Origin: Bacillota bacterium
GTDB lineage: Bacteria > Bacillota > UBA4882 > UBA10575
Assembly (NCBI GenBank): GCA_012837715.1
Contig: DUQR01000047.1
Coordinates: 1-62,474 of the forward strand
DNA: 62,474 nucleotides
Reading direction: 5' to 3'
A model generated the notes under the pieces. The model did not search any database, was not told where the DNA came from, and worked only from the letters and a program-made list of their open reading frames with translations. This document shows positions 16,441 through 26,571 of this stretch, piece after piece (position 1 is the first letter of the stretch; each line of letters starts with the position of its first letter). The position numbers and the translations under genes are program-made.

Positions 16441-17574
16441 TTAAAGGCTTTTTTTATATACCCGGTAGGTTTTGTAGTGGTAACCACCTGCTCCTTCCGC
16501 GTCCCGCCGCATTGGGGTGTTATCTTCGGCGATGGTGGATCCTTCGCCGTAGGTAAAACCAAGTGCTTTCGCTTTGAGTAACAAATGATAGAAGATGGTT
16601 CCGGAGACGCCTTTTTTGCGATAGTCCGGAACGACAAAAAGTAGAAAAACCCGGGCGCCGGAGATACGGTGCCGGTTCAGAAAGAATTTGGCCCACCCGA
16701 TGGGGAGTAGACGGCCGCCGAGTTTGGGTAATACCCGGTTGTAATCGGGAATGGAGACGGCAAAACCAATGGGTTCTCCCGTGACACTGCGGGCGATGGG
16801 TATTAGTTCGGGGATGATTAAGTCTTTTAGTTGGTAGGCAAAGGCTTTCAGCTCCTCCATACTTGGTGGGGTAAGCTCACACCAGTCTTCCGGGAGGGCG
16901 TGATCCAGGATGTGTTTAAGGTCATTTAGTTCCGCCTCAAGGTTGTTGAGGTTGAGTGGATTAACCCGAAACCCGTATTTTTTCTGGGCATAGCTGACAA
17001 CCCGGGCGGTCTTGCGTTCATCCAGCTTCTTGAGGTCATAGTAGTAAGCGTAAAGATCAAGATCTTTCGTGAAGCCGGCTTTTTCAAAGTAGGTGGCGTA
17101 GGCCGGTGGATTATAGGCGTTCATGAGAACCGGGGGGGAGTTAAATCCCCAAATTAAAAGGCCGCGCAGGTTTTCACCCTTCGTGGGGGAGATTGGCCCC
17201 CTAACCTCCGTCACTCCCTGGTTTAAGGAAGCAACCCAGTCACAGGCGTGGGTTAGGATGAGAATCGCTGCGCTCTCGTTATAAGCTTCAAACAGGGTGA
17301 GATAGCCTTCTTTCTTGGCAGCGTCTTTGTTCCCGACGGTATCTAAGCCCACCATTACCCGGCTGACAGGCCGTCCCACCGAATCACAGGCCAGAAGGAG
17401 ACGGTATGGACCTCTGGTGAGGAGTGGGTTGAACCGGGGATCCAGGTTCTTTTTCACCTCTTTGATTAAAGGGGGAACCCAGTTCGGATCATTTTTATAT
17501 ATGTTCCATGGTAACCAGAGGAATTCCCGCATATCACTGCGGGTTACAACAGGTTTAATGGAAATACGATCCAT
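16441..17574 (-). CDS. GNAT-like protein of the YghO/GTNAT type
   Basis: A 377-residue protein with the N-terminal pattern FLWLPWNIYKNDPNWVPPL and the central GPISPTKGENLRGLLIWGFN and MNAYNPPAYATYFEKAGF segments. These are shared with a family of uncharacterised GNAT-fold proteins found in many anaerobes. The C-terminal half contains FLLFVVPDYRKKGVSGTIFY, which looks like an acetyl-CoA binding loop. Substrate and role are unknown. ATG 17574 is preceded by TTGGAGGG at 6 bases; the frame is open further up to a TTG at 17607. It is single, with its own terminator. Confidence 0.75.
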   Translation of the reverse strand: MDRISIKPVVTRSDMREFLWLPWNIYKNDPNWVPPLIKEVKKNLDPRFNPLLTRGPYRLLLACDSVGRPVSRVMVGLDTVGNKDAAKKEGYLTLFEAYNESAAILILTHACDWVASLNQGVTEVRGPISPTKGENLRGLLIWGFNSPPVLMNAYNPPAYATYFEKAGFTKDLDLYAYYYDLKKLDERKTARVVSYAQKKYGFRVNPLNLNNLEAELNDLKHILDHALPEDWCELTPPSMEELKAFAYQLKDLIIPELIPIARSVTGEPIGFAVSIPDYNRVLPKLGGRLLPIGWAKFFLNRHRISGARVFLLFVVPDYRKKGVSGTIFYHLLLKAKALGFTYGEGSTIAEDNTPMRRDAEGAGGYHYKTYRVYKKSL

Positions 17575-17747
17575 TAAAAACCCTCCAATAATTTTCTTCT
17601 CGGCCAAACGGCTTGCTAGATCACAGTTAGTATAGACTGATTACGGAACCGGATCAAACGGGGATTACCGGGACCGGCCGGGTTGCCCTCTTTTTTCCTT
17701 CTAAATCGGTTTGTTCTTTCATAATTTGTAAAGAGGAAGCCCGGGGG

Positions 17748-19040
17748 GTGGCGACGATTACCAAAAAAAAGATCTTCTGGTTAAATATTGTATGGCGACA
17801 GGAGTATATAATTGCCATCATTTTACTAATTATCTTAGGTTTTTTCTACGGTTGGACCCGATGGGGACAGCCCGTTGAGGCTCCGTCCCTGTTACCGTCG
17901 GCGATCTCCGGGAAAATAATTGTGATTGATGCCGGGCATGGGGGTACCGACCCCGGAGCAGTCGGCCGGAGCGGACTGGAGGAAAAAGTGATCACGTTAG
18001 ACCTGGCAAAAAGGTTGAAACGGTATTTTTCCCGGGTTGGTGTTTACGTGGTGATGATCAGAGAAACGGATGTCGATTATGGCCAAATGCCCGCCGCGGG
18101 GGTGTTAACCAAGAAACGCCGGGATTTACTCCACCGGGTGCAGATGGCGAATGAAAGTAAAGCCGATCTGCTTTTAAGCATCCATGTGAACAGTTTTCCG
18201 CAGTCGATTTGGTCGGGGGCCCAATGTTTCTATGATAGTAAAATACCCGAAAGTAAGCTCTTGGCGGAGGCCATTCAAGACAGTCTGGTTACCAGGTTGG
18301 GTCCTAACCGGCGAAAAGCGAAAAGCGCCGATTATCTAATCCTGAAGGCGACCACTATGCCTTCGGTCACCGTAGAGGTGGGTTTCATCTCCAACCCCCG
18401 CGAAGAGGAACTTCTGGCCGATCCGGAATACCGGGAAAAACTAGCGGAGGCTATCTTTTACGGGACCGCTGCCTATTTGACTCAGCAAGCTCATGAGACG
18501 GTGTCGGTGGCGACCAATCCGGGCGGTGAGTCGGCTGGGCTAACCGCCAAAGTCTACCCGGAATTGACTTTTCCCACCGTTGATCCGGGGATGGCCTGTT
18601 TATACTTTGCGACGCCCAATAATGAGGATCTGAGTTTAACCCCAGAAATAAGACGCCTGCCGGAAGGAGCCGAGGGGAACAAAGAAAAAAAGGGGCAGGT
18701 TATTTTGGGAGAATTGGCGCGCGGACCGGGCGAAGGCAGCGCCCTTTTACCCTGTTTGCCGTGGGGAGATTGGGTGAAAAGTCTCCGGTTGGAAGGAACG
18801 CGGGGGGTAATTGATGTCCGTTCGGAACTGGGCACTTTTATTAACGGGGGAGGGGCTTCTGAGCTTTTGGCCATCTATAGTTTGGTCAATACTTTAGCCG
18901 TTAATCTGGAGCTCAAAGAAGTGACCATCCTGGTTGACGGGGTCAAGAGTGTGACCTTGGGCGGGCATTTTCTCCTGGATGGGCCAATCCGTCCCCGGCC
19001 GGAACTGGGGCTGACCGGGACAGAAGGGGAGACAAAGTAG
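17748..19040 (+). CDS. CwlD-type N-acetylmuramoyl-L-alanine amidase fused to a GerM domain
   Basis: A 430-residue protein with an N-terminal membrane anchor (about 17-37). An Amidase_3 domain follows (about 55-235) with zinc-site motifs VIDAGHGGTDPGA, SIHVNSF and VEVGFISNPREE. CwlD makes muramic-delta-lactam in spore cortex. After a linker rich in Gly, Pro and Glu comes a GerMN domain (about 285-410), recognisable from LYFATPNNEDLSLTPEIRRL, GELARGPG, VRSELGTFINGGGASELLA and IYSLVNTL. GerM is normally a separate sporulation/germination lipoprotein. The start is GTG after a GGGGGGTG-type site. The fusion suggests the two activities work together on cortex. Confidence 0.88.
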   Translation: MATITKKKIFWLNIVWRQEYIIAIILLIILGFFYGWTRWGQPVEAPSLLPSAISGKIIVIDAGHGGTDPGAVGRSGLEEKVITLDLAKRLKRYFSRVGVYVVMIRETDVDYGQMPAAGVLTKKRRDLLHRVQMANESKADLLLSIHVNSFPQSIWSGAQCFYDSKIPESKLLAEAIQDSLVTRLGPNRRKAKSADYLILKATTMPSVTVEVGFISNPREEELLADPEYREKLAEAIFYGTAAYLTQQAHETVSVATNPGGESAGLTAKVYPELTFPTVDPGMACLYFATPNNEDLSLTPEIRRLPEGAEGNKEKKGQVILGELARGPGEGSALLPCLPWGDWVKSLRLEGTRGVIDVRSELGTFINGGGASELLAIYSLVNTLAVNLELKEVTILVDGVKSVTLGGHFLLDGPIRPRPELGLTGTEGETK

Positions 19041-19195
19041 GCCGAATAGGCGCTCGACCCGCTTTCAATCTCCCCTTCCCGAAGAAGACGAAACCAAGAA
19101 AATCAATTCATACGGAGAATACCATTGGCCCCGGTTGGGAAATACGGGTCAAGGCCATCATTCACGTGGGGCAATGAGGCTATTTTCTGGGTAAG

Positions 19196-19705
19196 CTAAG
19201 CGATAAAAACGGCGGAGTACCAATTCTGTTCCTGATTTTCGTCCTTTAAGGTTTGGATGGGCAACCCAAAACGCCGGACGGTGCGGAAAACATCAATTCC
19301 GACGCTGTGAAAGGCGGGCCGTGCCTTTTTCGGTTGGACACAGGGTGCCCCTTTGAACCCGGCGCATTCGGTGCAGAGGGTGCAATCGCTGAGGGAAAAG
19401 GCAAAGTAATAACCATCAAGGAAAGCTTGCCGTTCAATGGTCAAGGAGACTTCCTGGGAAGTTTTTTTATCGGTGGAATGAATGATTACGCCCCAGGAAT
19501 ATTCCGCCAATACTCTCCGGTATTCCCAGGGTTTTAAGGATCCCGGTCGGGAAGGACAAGTATGGCCTTTTCCCCAGTCGGCACAGCCGTACATACATTT
19601 GAGGATTGTCCGGGAATCAAAGATAATATCTTTCAATTCAAAAAGGACGGCATGATCCGCGCCTAATTTCAGCGCGCGTTCGACATAATAAGTCCGTTCG
19701 GGCAT
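19196..19705 (-). CDS. DUF2284 cysteine-rich metal-binding protein
   Basis: A 169-residue protein of the DUF2284 family. Cysteines cluster in KCMYGCADWGKGHTCPSRPG and again in SDCTLCTECAGFKGAPC, a pattern suited to Fe-S or zinc binding. The C-terminal PAFHSVGIDVFRTVRRFG segment is also family-typical. Function is not established. The first ATG with a spaced site (AGGGAGTGG) is 19705; a TTG six codons earlier is less likely. It stands alone. Confidence 0.82.
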   Translation of the reverse strand: MPERTYYVERALKLGADHAVLFELKDIIFDSRTILKCMYGCADWGKGHTCPSRPGSLKPWEYRRVLAEYSWGVIIHSTDKKTSQEVSLTIERQAFLDGYYFAFSLSDCTLCTECAGFKGAPCVQPKKARPAFHSVGIDVFRTVRRFGLPIQTLKDENQEQNWYSAVFIA

Positions 19706-19837
19706 TGAACCACTCCCTAACAATAATCGGTTTCTAAACTTGATTATACCACTTTTGAAGTTGCTTAGCCTATTCTAAAGTTCAGCTCCCTCGAACCAGA
19801 CAAAACCACCTTTTGGGGTTTTTTACTTTCCGCCTCG

Positions 19838-19960
19838 CTTCTTGTCTCAACTTCTCAACTTGGGGCTGGCGACCGCTCTGTCACTGGATTCGGTTTCAAG
19901 TGCCGTCCGTTAAGAGGAAGCAAGGCAACGGAGAGCGTCAGTGATGAAAAACTTAAAGCC
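19838..19960 (-). repeat. Mosaic intergenic repeat, copy 6
   Basis: On the minus strand this stretch contains TTTTTCATCACT, CGCTCTCCG with GCCTTG and CTTCCTC, and a segment ending GGTCGCCAGCCCC. They appear in the same order as in 31944-32050 (minus). It lies in the gap 19706-20027, which otherwise holds the groEL terminator and a weak hairpin at about 19803. Confidence 0.4.
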
Positions 19961-19969
19961 GGGTATTAA

Positions 19970-20006
19970 AAAAAGCGGTTTTAGCATTATGCTAAAACCG
20001 CTTTTT
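19970..20006 (-). terminator. Terminator of groESL
   Basis: A long perfect inverted repeat (AAAAAGCGGTTTTAGCAT with its complement, 19970-20006) flanked by A and T runs. Confidence 0.92.
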
Positions 20007-20027
20007 CCTTTCAACCGAGCCTTTTCT

Positions 20028-21704
<1,677 letters not shown>

Positions 21705-21723
21705 TTAATATTTTTCTCAAGTT

Positions 21724-22011
21724 TTAGCCGACGATCGCCAGGACGTCGCTTTCTTTTAATACCATGTATTCTTCGCCGTCCAGCTTAACTTCGGTTCCGG
21801 CGTATTTGGCAAACAGGACTTTGTCGCCAACTTTCACTTCCAACGGGACTTTCTCGCCGTTTTCCAGGGTTTTGCCGGAGCCGACCGCTAATACTTCACC
21901 CATTTGTGGTTTTTCTTTGGCGGTGTCAGGGAGGACAATGCCGCTTTTGGTCTTTTCCTCACTCTCCAAAACTTTGATGACGATTCTTTCGCCTAATGGT
22001 TTAATATTCAT
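21724..22011 (-). CDS. groES: Co-chaperonin GroES (10 kDa)
   Basis: Heptameric lid of GroEL. The 95-residue protein begins [20 protein letters not shown], has the mobile loop [17 protein letters not shown], and the [15 protein letters not shown] segment. ATG 22011 follows GGAGGG at about 5 bases. It is the first gene of groESL, 25 bases downstream of a CIRCE operator. Confidence 0.98.
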   Translation of the reverse strand: MNIKPLGERIVIKVLESEEKTKSGIVLPDTAKEKPQMGEVLAVGSGKTLENGEKVPLEVKVGDKVLFAKYAGTEVKLDGEEYMVLKESDVLAIVG

Positions 22012-22035
22012 TTTCTCCCTCCTCAAACTTTGTTA

Positions 22036-22062
22036 TTAGCACTCATTAAAGGTGAGTGCTAA
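22036..22062 (-). promoter_or_regulatory. CIRCE operator (HrcA binding site)
   Basis: TTAGCACTC (22036-22044), nine bases, then GAGTGCTAA (22054-22062): an exact consensus CIRCE inverted repeat just upstream of groES. HrcA repression and heat induction of groESL follow from known biology; hrcA is not in the window. Confidence 0.97.
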
Positions 22063-22103
22063 TCTAGGTTTAATTTTATTAACCAAACCTGGAAAATGCA
22101 AGA

Positions 22104-22225
22104 AGCCTAAATAGCCGATTTTGACTGTTTTCCGGAATAATGAGCGACTAAAGAAAAATATCGGCTATTTGCTTCATCAGCCGAAAGATTGGGCTAAATA
22201 TCTCTCGGAAATTCCCAATCCGGCT
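22104..22225. promoter_or_regulatory. Two consecutive imperfect hairpins between groES and tRNA-Leu
   Basis: GAAGC and AAATAGCCGAT (to 22119) pair with ATCGGCTATTT and GCTTC (22160-22175). Next, AGCCG and GATTGGG (22180-22193) pair with CCCAATC and CGGCT (22214-22225). Both have small bulges. They fill most of the 315-bp gap 22012-22326, together with CIRCE and the tRNA promoter. I cannot tell which strand is transcribed. Confidence 0.45.
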
Positions 22226-22285
22226 ATATTTTACGGTTAATTCCCCAAAAATATACAGAAATTATACATTCGGAGCAACTTTCTC

Positions 22286-22314
22286 TTTACAAGTCGATGA
22301 TTTTCAGGTATAAT
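22286..22314 (+). promoter_or_regulatory. Promoter of tRNA-Leu(CAG)
   Basis: TTTACA (22286-22291) and TATAAT (22309-22314) are spaced by 17 bp. The -10 box ends 12 bases before the first base of the mature tRNA. Confidence 0.85.
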
Positions 22315-22326
22315 ATCTTTTGCGAT

Positions 22327-22413
22327 GCCGAAGTGGCGGAATTGGCAGACGCGCTGTGTTCAGGGCGCAGTGGGAGCACTCTCGTGTGGGTTCAAATCCC
22401 ACCTTCGGCACCA
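22327..22413 (+). tRNA. tRNA-Leu (anticodon CAG)
   Basis: An 87-nt type II tRNA. The acceptor GCCGAAG pairs with CTTCGGC, followed by A and an encoded CCA. The anticodon stem CTGTG/CGCAG encloses TTCAGGG. A long variable arm (TGGGAGCACTCTCG region) and a T-loop GGTTCAAATCC are present. It is followed at once by a terminator. Confidence 0.97.
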
Positions 22414-22426
22414 ATAAAGACGATCA

Positions 22427-22456
22427 AAACCTCCGTTGGAAAACGGAGGTTTCTTT
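22427..22456 (+). terminator. Terminator after tRNA-Leu
   Basis: AAACCTCCGTT (22427-22437) pairs with AACGGAGGTTT (22442-22452), followed by CTTTATC. Confidence 0.85.
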
Positions 22457-22528
22457 ATCAAACAGTCTTGCGGGGAAAACAGCAACGCGCGGAAGAAAAA
22501 ACAAAAAGGATCACGCTTATTATTTCCG

Positions 22529-22556
22529 AAAAGGTCGTTAGGGGACGGCCTTTTTT
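22529..22556 (+). terminator. Second hairpin terminator
   Basis: AAAAGGTCGT (22529-22538) pairs with ACGGCCTTTT (22545-22554, one G-U pair), followed by TT. No gene lies between it and the previous terminator, so it probably stops read-through into the export operon. Confidence 0.65.
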
Positions 22557-22585
22557 CATAGGTTAGTTTAAGGAGTAAGGTTTAT

Positions 22586-22636
22586 TATTGTTCTCCCTTG
22601 ATTTATTAATTTCAATACAATACAATAAATTGATTG
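22586..22636 (-). repeat. Half-copy of the dispersed hairpin repeat (copy E)
   Basis: ATTTCAATACAATACAATA with the AATTGATTGCC that follows resembles the right half of copy A, but the terminal repeats are lost. A 60-codon frame from TTG 22588 to 22770 runs through it and onward. Its first part is translated repeat and its ribosome binding site is poorly spaced, so I do not call it a gene. Nothing else is recognisable in 22557-22860. Confidence 0.45.
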
Positions 22637-22860
22637 CCAAAATTAAACACGCCCGCTTGGATAGGAAGCATGGTAATGCTACAACGGCGCAAGCTCAAGT
22701 AAAAAAATTTGAACAAATGGGCTGGAACAGGAACAAACTAGGAGAATTGGCGTTATTTGTGTACAGCTAGCATGATCCTTTCGGCATAGATGCCAAAAAT
22801 GGGCAACATTATATAGAAGCGGAAATTTTACTTAAATCTACAATATTGGAGGGAAAGTGG

Positions 22861-23922
22861 TTGCGGAAAAAGGTAAGATTAGCGATTTTCTGCTGGGTAC
22901 TGGTAGGGCTCACCATCGCTCCCGGACTGTCGGCTGCCAAAGAGCAGGAAATAAGCTTGGTCCAGGCGCTAACGCTGGGGATGGATGCGAATTATGCGAT
23001 TAAAAAAGCGAAGCTGACTTGGGATAACGCCAGCCTTAATTATGAAAAAAACAAGGCGGCTCAGCCTTTAACCGGCTCCCGCTCCAGCGAGCTGCAGTTG
23101 GAGCTGAACTTGTGGCAAGCGGAGGAGAATTACCGGCGGACTAAAGATCAGGCCTTACTGGCTATTGCCCGGCAGTACCTGGAGGCGCTCAAAACCGAAC
23201 AGGAAAGATTATGGCGGAGTAAACAGCTGGAATGGGAGGAGATGACGCTACGCTTATTGGAGCAACAGGTGGCGAAAGGTTATGAAACCCGTTTAGCCTT
23301 AATCCGACAAGAAAATAAGTACCATAACGCCCGGCAGGAACTGAAAACCCTAGAGGATAACTATGATCAATTGGTACGGGAATTGGCGGTGGCCATCGGC
23401 TGGCCGACGGAGGCGACGCACTTTCGGCTCATGCCGGTGAACACTGCTTTAACGTGGGAATTGAGTGAAGCCGACTGTCAGAACTTAGCCCGGGCGAACA
23501 GTCTTTCCCTCCGGTCAGCCAGTTTAGAAGTGGAGTTAGCACAGCTTGCTTTGGAGCGGGCGCGGATCGGTTCAGCCTTGCCCGTGGAAATAATGGAGAT
23601 GGAGAACAATTTAGCCTTGGCGAACCTGCGTCGGGATGAAGCCGCAAGGGAACTGGAAAATACCGTTCGTCAACAGTACAGGGTCTTAACCCAATTGGCC
23701 GAAAATTTAGCTTTGAACGAAATCCATATAGCGACTGTGCGGGAGAATTTCAGTAAGGTGCAACAACAACGGCAGGTGGGTTTGGTAAAAGAAGTCGACT
23801 ATTTAGCAGCCGAAGCCGAATTGCTTCAGGCGGAATACCAGATGTCGTCAGCCGTCACCAATTACCGCATTAAAAAATGGGAGTTCCAGCAGTTACTAGG
23901 TCTGGACCTGGAGGTGGAATAA
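22861..23922 (+). CDS. TolC-family protein, short form
   Basis: A 353-residue secreted protein. The signal peptide (VRLAIFCWVLVGLTIAPGLSAA) is followed by long amphipathic helices with coiled-coil character across nearly the whole length, as in the alpha-helical barrel of TolC-type outer membrane factors. The usual repeated pattern is visible (EISLVQALTLGMDANYAI near the start and QVGLVKEVDYLAAEAELLQAEYQ near the end). It is about 100 residues shorter than typical, and I see few transmembrane beta-strands. TTG 22861 is chosen because TTGGAGGG precedes it by 7 bases. It overlaps the next TolC gene by one base. It probably works with the adaptor and MacB-like transporter downstream. Confidence 0.8.
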   Translation: MRKKVRLAIFCWVLVGLTIAPGLSAAKEQEISLVQALTLGMDANYAIKKAKLTWDNASLNYEKNKAAQPLTGSRSSELQLELNLWQAEENYRRTKDQALLAIARQYLEALKTEQERLWRSKQLEWEEMTLRLLEQQVAKGYETRLALIRQENKYHNARQELKTLEDNYDQLVRELAVAIGWPTEATHFRLMPVNTALTWELSEADCQNLARANSLSLRSASLEVELAQLALERARIGSALPVEIMEMENNLALANLRRDEAARELENTVRQQYRVLTQLAENLALNEIHIATVRENFSKVQQQRQVGLVKEVDYLAAEAELLQAEYQMSSAVTNYRIKKWEFQQLLGLDLEVE

Positions 23923-25334
23923 TGAACAAAAAACTTAAACCTTTGTTTGTTTTTTGCTTTCTTTTGCTGACCGTTCTCTTGGTCCGGCCGGGGAAGATTC
24001 TTCAGGCGGCAGAGGCAGGGAGCCTGGAAGAAGCGGTGGCCTGGGGGTTAGCCCATAGTCCTACCGTCCTCACGCTGGAGGAAGAAATCGCCCAGCTCCA
24101 CCGTCAACTGGCTAAGATCGAAACGAATCTTCATTGGCAGATTGGGTTGGGGGCAGGCCTCAGCAGTGGGGGTGGAGGTGGCGCCATAGGAGCTGCTCCA
24201 GGGGGTACCGGCAACGGGCTAGCCACCGCGGAGCTTACCGGTCAAAAGCTTTTTCGCTCCGGTCTTTCGCTTGAACCGAAGTTGTCATTAAAGAAAGATT
24301 TGAGCAAGGATGACGATCCCGAACTTGGTTTCACCTTCTCCATCAATCAACAGCTTTATCCTTGGGTTCCGTCTGCTGCGGAGCAGGAGTATTACAAGAC
24401 CTTGAATGCCTTAAAAAAGGCGGAAGCGAATTTAACTTGGCGGGTTAACAGTTTGAAAATCGATTGGTTGGAAGGTTATCTTAAACTTTTACGCCTGCGG
24501 GAACAGCTGGAGGTAGCGGAAACCCAGTACGCTTTGGCCGTTGATGAGTTGGCTTTAACCCAAAAGCGGCAGGAGATTAGCGAGGCCAGTCCGGGGCAGG
24601 TCCTGGCGGCCCGGATCAGTTTAAAGCAAGCAGAATACGAGCGAAGACAGGTCAATAACCGCTTTTTAGAGGCAAAACGGGAGTGGCTATTGGCTTTAGG
24701 GTTGCCCACTACTTATGAGATCAAATTTGAGGAGGATAATCAATATTACCATAAGCTTCGGGAGGAAGTGCATAACCTCTCCGTGACTACGGAAGACCCG
24801 GCTCTCCTCTATACTAAGCTCGAAGCGACCCATTACCAACTGGCCGCCAAGGAGATCGACCGGGAGCAGTTGGAGCAGGTCTGGACTTGGAATGAGGCCA
24901 GTTATCTACCGAAGGTGGCCGCCGGCGGAACCTATAACGGGTCGAACGATAAATGGAGCCTTAACTTAAACCTCAGTTATCGACTGTGGGACGGGGGCGC
25001 AAAACGACTGGCCCGGGAAGAACATGAAGCGAAACTGGCTGCTTTAGAACGGGAACTACAGAATCTACGGGCTAACCTTGAGACGGAGTTGTATACACGG
25101 TTGAACGCCCAGGAGCTGGCCGAGTTAAAGCTGGAAGAGACGAGTTTAGCTTTGGAGAAAGCCCGATTGGAACGGGAACTTTACCGGGAACAATGGGAGG
25201 CTGGCTTTCTTTCCGAAAAAGACTGGACTTTAAAGGAATTGGCTTGGAAAAACGCGGAGATTAGTTCTAAATCTGCGCAAGATCAGGTCTTTCTGAATAA
25301 GTTACGGGTTTTACAATTAATCGGTCTGATTTAG
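23922..25334 (+). CDS. TolC-family outer membrane efflux protein
   Basis: A 470-residue protein with a signal peptide (LFVFCFLLLTVLLVRPGKILQAAEA). Two OEP-type repeats follow, each with long helices. Beta-rich stretches consistent with membrane strands occur in each half: around residues 105-150 (SLEPKLSLKK, LGFTFSINQQLYPW) and around 340-360 (WSLNLNLSYRLWDGG). A Gly-rich loop precedes the first. TolC trimers form a channel across an outer membrane and periplasm, so its presence argues for an outer membrane in this organism. ATG 23922 overlaps the stop of the previous gene (TAATG). Confidence 0.85.
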   Translation: MNKKLKPLFVFCFLLLTVLLVRPGKILQAAEAGSLEEAVAWGLAHSPTVLTLEEEIAQLHRQLAKIETNLHWQIGLGAGLSSGGGGGAIGAAPGGTGNGLATAELTGQKLFRSGLSLEPKLSLKKDLSKDDDPELGFTFSINQQLYPWVPSAAEQEYYKTLNALKKAEANLTWRVNSLKIDWLEGYLKLLRLREQLEVAETQYALAVDELALTQKRQEISEASPGQVLAARISLKQAEYERRQVNNRFLEAKREWLLALGLPTTYEIKFEEDNQYYHKLREEVHNLSVTTEDPALLYTKLEATHYQLAAKEIDREQLEQVWTWNEASYLPKVAAGGTYNGSNDKWSLNLNLSYRLWDGGAKRLAREEHEAKLAALERELQNLRANLETELYTRLNAQELAELKLEETSLALEKARLERELYREQWEAGFLSEKDWTLKELAWKNAEISSKSAQDQVFLNKLRVLQLIGLI

Positions 25335-25374
25335 GGGAAAACCTTCCGGAACAGGCTCCGGATCTTATATTAAA

Positions 25375-25477
25375 GCTTGTTGCGTTTTGGCTTCCATTAC
25401 AATATATAGTGCTTCCTGCAATCAGGCGATCAATATATTGTATCGAAATGATTAAAGCCAAGGCCAACGCAGAAAGC
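25375..25477 (+). repeat. Dispersed hairpin repeat, copy D
   Basis: About 103 bp bounded by GCTTGTTGCGTT (25375-25386) and AACGCAGAAAGC (25466-25477). The interior has ACAATATAT and ATCAATATATTGTATCGAAA. It sits between the second TolC gene and the adaptor gene, inside what is otherwise one operon, and may form a hairpin in the mRNA. Confidence 0.75.
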
Positions 25478-25510
25478 CCGCGGAGGCTTTAAAGTGAGGG
25501 GGTTTCAACA

Positions 25511-26566
25511 ATGAGAAAAAAGAAACGGTGGTTCCTACCGGTGATCATCATTTTAGTTGTGGGTGGCTTTATCTTTTGGCAATGGCAAGGCCGTAAAGCT
25601 AAACTGGCTGTAGACGGGCCGCTCAATCTGGAGATTTCACCGCAAGCGGTGATGAAAGTGGGAAGGGGGACGATCCGAAAGACCATTGCGGCCAGTGGTT
25701 ATTTATCCCCTCAGCAGAGGAAGGAGTTATTCTTTAGTGTTAGCGGAAAGGTAAAAACCGATCGGTTGACGGAAGGCCGGGCGGTGAAGAAGGACGAGGT
25801 GCTTGTGGAACTTGATTCGACCCGCCAAGAACTGGATTATCTCAAGGCGAAAAAGGCCTATGATTTAGCGTTAATCAACGGGTTGGAACGGGAGATTCGC
25901 GAGGCGGAACTAAGTCTAAAGATGGCTAAGGAGAACCTGGAAGCAACGACCTTACGGGCGCCTTTTGACGGGATTATCACCAGGGACCTGGTGGATGCCG
26001 GTGACTACGTGGGGATTAATGAACAGAATGCGGTCGGGACCATCATCGCCGACGGTCCTTATGAGATCGAAGTAAATATTAGTGAGAATGAAAGTCCCCA
26101 GGTGAGGGTCGGTCAGAGAGCAATCATTACCGCCGAGGCTATTCCCGAACGGAAGTTTGAAGGCCGGGTGAAAGAAGTAGCTCTCCAGGCCGTTAATAAT
26201 GGCGGGGTTGTGACTTTACCGGTAAAGGTTATCCTGACCGAAGAATCGGAGTTGTTAAAACCGGAATTCTCCGCCGAAGTGGAAATTATTGTCGATGAAA
26301 TCGCGGATCAAATCGTGGTTCCGATTACCGCGATCGCAAATAAGCATGGGGTGGAACAGGTGATTAAAGTGGTGGCGCAAAAACCGGTGCCTACCCCGGT
26401 CAAGACCGGTTTGAATAATGGATTGGAAGTCGTGATCCTGGAGGGAGTGGACCCCGGGGACGAAATCCTGATTAATGCCCATCAATTTTCAGATAGTCTC
26501 CAAGGCAACACCGGCTTCGGCCCGGGCCAACCGGGAACACGGGCGGGAATCACGATCAGAAGGTGA
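25511..26566 (+). CDS. MacA-like periplasmic adaptor (HlyD/RND family)
   Basis: A 351-residue membrane-fusion protein that would link the ABC transporter to TolC. It has an N-terminal membrane anchor (about 7-23) and a first beta-barrel/lipoyl half ([32 protein letters not shown]). A short helical hairpin follows (about 95-140, [20 protein letters not shown]). The second lipoyl half contains the family motif [21 protein letters not shown]. The helical hairpin is shorter than in Escherichia coli MacA. ATG 25511 has a GAGGGGG site. It is followed by the ABC ATPase with a 5-base gap. Confidence 0.92.
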   Translation: MRKKKRWFLPVIIILVVGGFIFWQWQGRKAKLAVDGPLNLEISPQAVMKVGRGTIRKTIAASGYLSPQQRKELFFSVSGKVKTDRLTEGRAVKKDEVLVELDSTRQELDYLKAKKAYDLALINGLEREIREAELSLKMAKENLEATTLRAPFDGIITRDLVDAGDYVGINEQNAVGTIIADGPYEIEVNISENESPQVRVGQRAIITAEAIPERKFEGRVKEVALQAVNNGGVVTLPVKVILTEESELLKPEFSAEVEIIVDEIADQIVVPITAIANKHGVEQVIKVVAQKPVPTPVKTGLNNGLEVVILEGVDPGDEILINAHQFSDSLQGNTGFGPGQPGTRAGITIRR

Positions 26567-26571
26567 AAGCG

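Noticed and set aside
22588-22770. 60-codon frame starting TTG after AAGGAG
   Set aside because: Its first third is translated repeat sequence (SIQY-type reading also seen in other copies), and the ribosome binding site is 12 bases away; no conserved protein features.
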